A DNA stretch of 7,039 nt from PVC group bacterium (lineage in GTDB: Bacteria; Verrucomicrobiota; Kiritimatiellia; SS1-B-03-39; UBA6053), in contig PXAS01000242.1 of NCBI GenBank assembly GCA_003565815.1, positions 1-7,039 on the forward strand, read 5' to 3'. Of this stretch, positions 6,749-7,039 are shown in pieces. The notes under the pieces are model-generated. The model had not been told where the DNA came from and searched no databases. It worked only from the letters and a program-made list of their open reading frames with translations. Position 1 is the first letter of the stretch; every line of letters starts with the position of its first letter. The translations under genes and the position numbers were made by a program.

Positions 6749-6803
6749 CGTATCAACGTTCTCACTCTCCCAAAATATATCCGCGCCCATCCGTGTCGAT
6801 CCG

Positions 6804-7039
6804 GTGTGTCAGGCGAAGCCTGGCATTTCTCATAAACTGAAAGGAGTTTATCATGACAACGTAGTACCCATCATGAAGCCTACCGGCGGTGAAAGGAGTA
6901 ATCCCCAAGCCGAAGCCCGGAACGGCGAACGCGTGAGCCGCAACAACCGTGAACTCGATTCGGCCTCGTTACACTAAAAGCGGGAGTGACCAACCTTCCT
7001 GAGATGGCGAAGTCTGCAATCGTCGGTGAAGAGGTACTA
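6804..7039 (+). mobile_element. Probable group II intron, 5' end (domain I), truncated by the window
   Basis: GTGTG at 6804-6808 fits the GUGYG 5' end of group II introns. Two hairpins follow: CAGGC-GAA-GCCTG (6810-6822) and ATAAACT/AGTTTAT (6832-6851). After these comes a long non-coding stretch rich in GAAAGG, GTGAAAG and GTGAACTC-type purine-rich segments and short stems, the style of ribozyme domain I. The composition jumps from AT-rich upstream sequence to GC-rich structured sequence at the proposed boundary. No open reading frame is seen; in such introns the reverse transcriptase/maturase lies within domain IV, several hundred bases in, which would be beyond 7039. The diagnostic domain V is also not in the window, so the identification is from pattern memory. 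A different structured RNA or repeat remains possible. Confidence 0.5.

Noticed and set aside
6810..6851. Hairpins at the right end read as an integron attC site or intrinsic terminators
   Set aside because: No integron core-site motifs or integrase are seen, and the hairpins lack T-runs. A structured intron RNA explains the run of short stems better.

Overview
The window looks like part of a bacterial chromosome. It carries two housekeeping DNA-repair genes on the minus strand, DNA polymerase I (polA, 213-2996) and a RecQ-family helicase of the RqlH type (3181-5181). These are followed by two uncharacterised plus-strand genes (5349-6218 and 6347-6748). At the right edge is what appears to be the 5' end of a group II intron, cut by the window boundary. 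The N-terminal style of PolA and the decayed 'CCATCCGTGTCGATCCG'-type intergenic phrases remind me of Verrucomicrobiota or other PVC-group bacteria. This taxonomic guess rests on memory of family sequence style and is low confidence.

Layout: 1-212 is non-coding DNA downstream of polA, with two inverted repeats and a short 10-bp tandem repeat. PolA is complete and has all three domains with intact catalytic residues. A 184-bp gap (2997-3180) holds a palindrome, a hairpin and a short direct repeat, but no clear terminator. The helicase gene follows in the same direction. An AT-rich divergent promoter region (5182-5348) separates it from a predicted membrane-anchored, proline- and acid-rich protein of unknown function. 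After a small hairpin there is a visibly AT-richer gene for a small four-helix membrane protein, then the putative intron beginning near 6804.

PolA (gap filling, RNA primer removal) and the helicase (unwinding of repair and recombination intermediates) act in the same general area of genome maintenance and are co-oriented. The gap between them does not prove one operon. The rightmost 700 bp, with an AT-rich orphan gene next to a retroelement, looks like accessory DNA joined to a housekeeping region. I found no CRISPR array, tRNA, rRNA or convincing multi-gene defence system.
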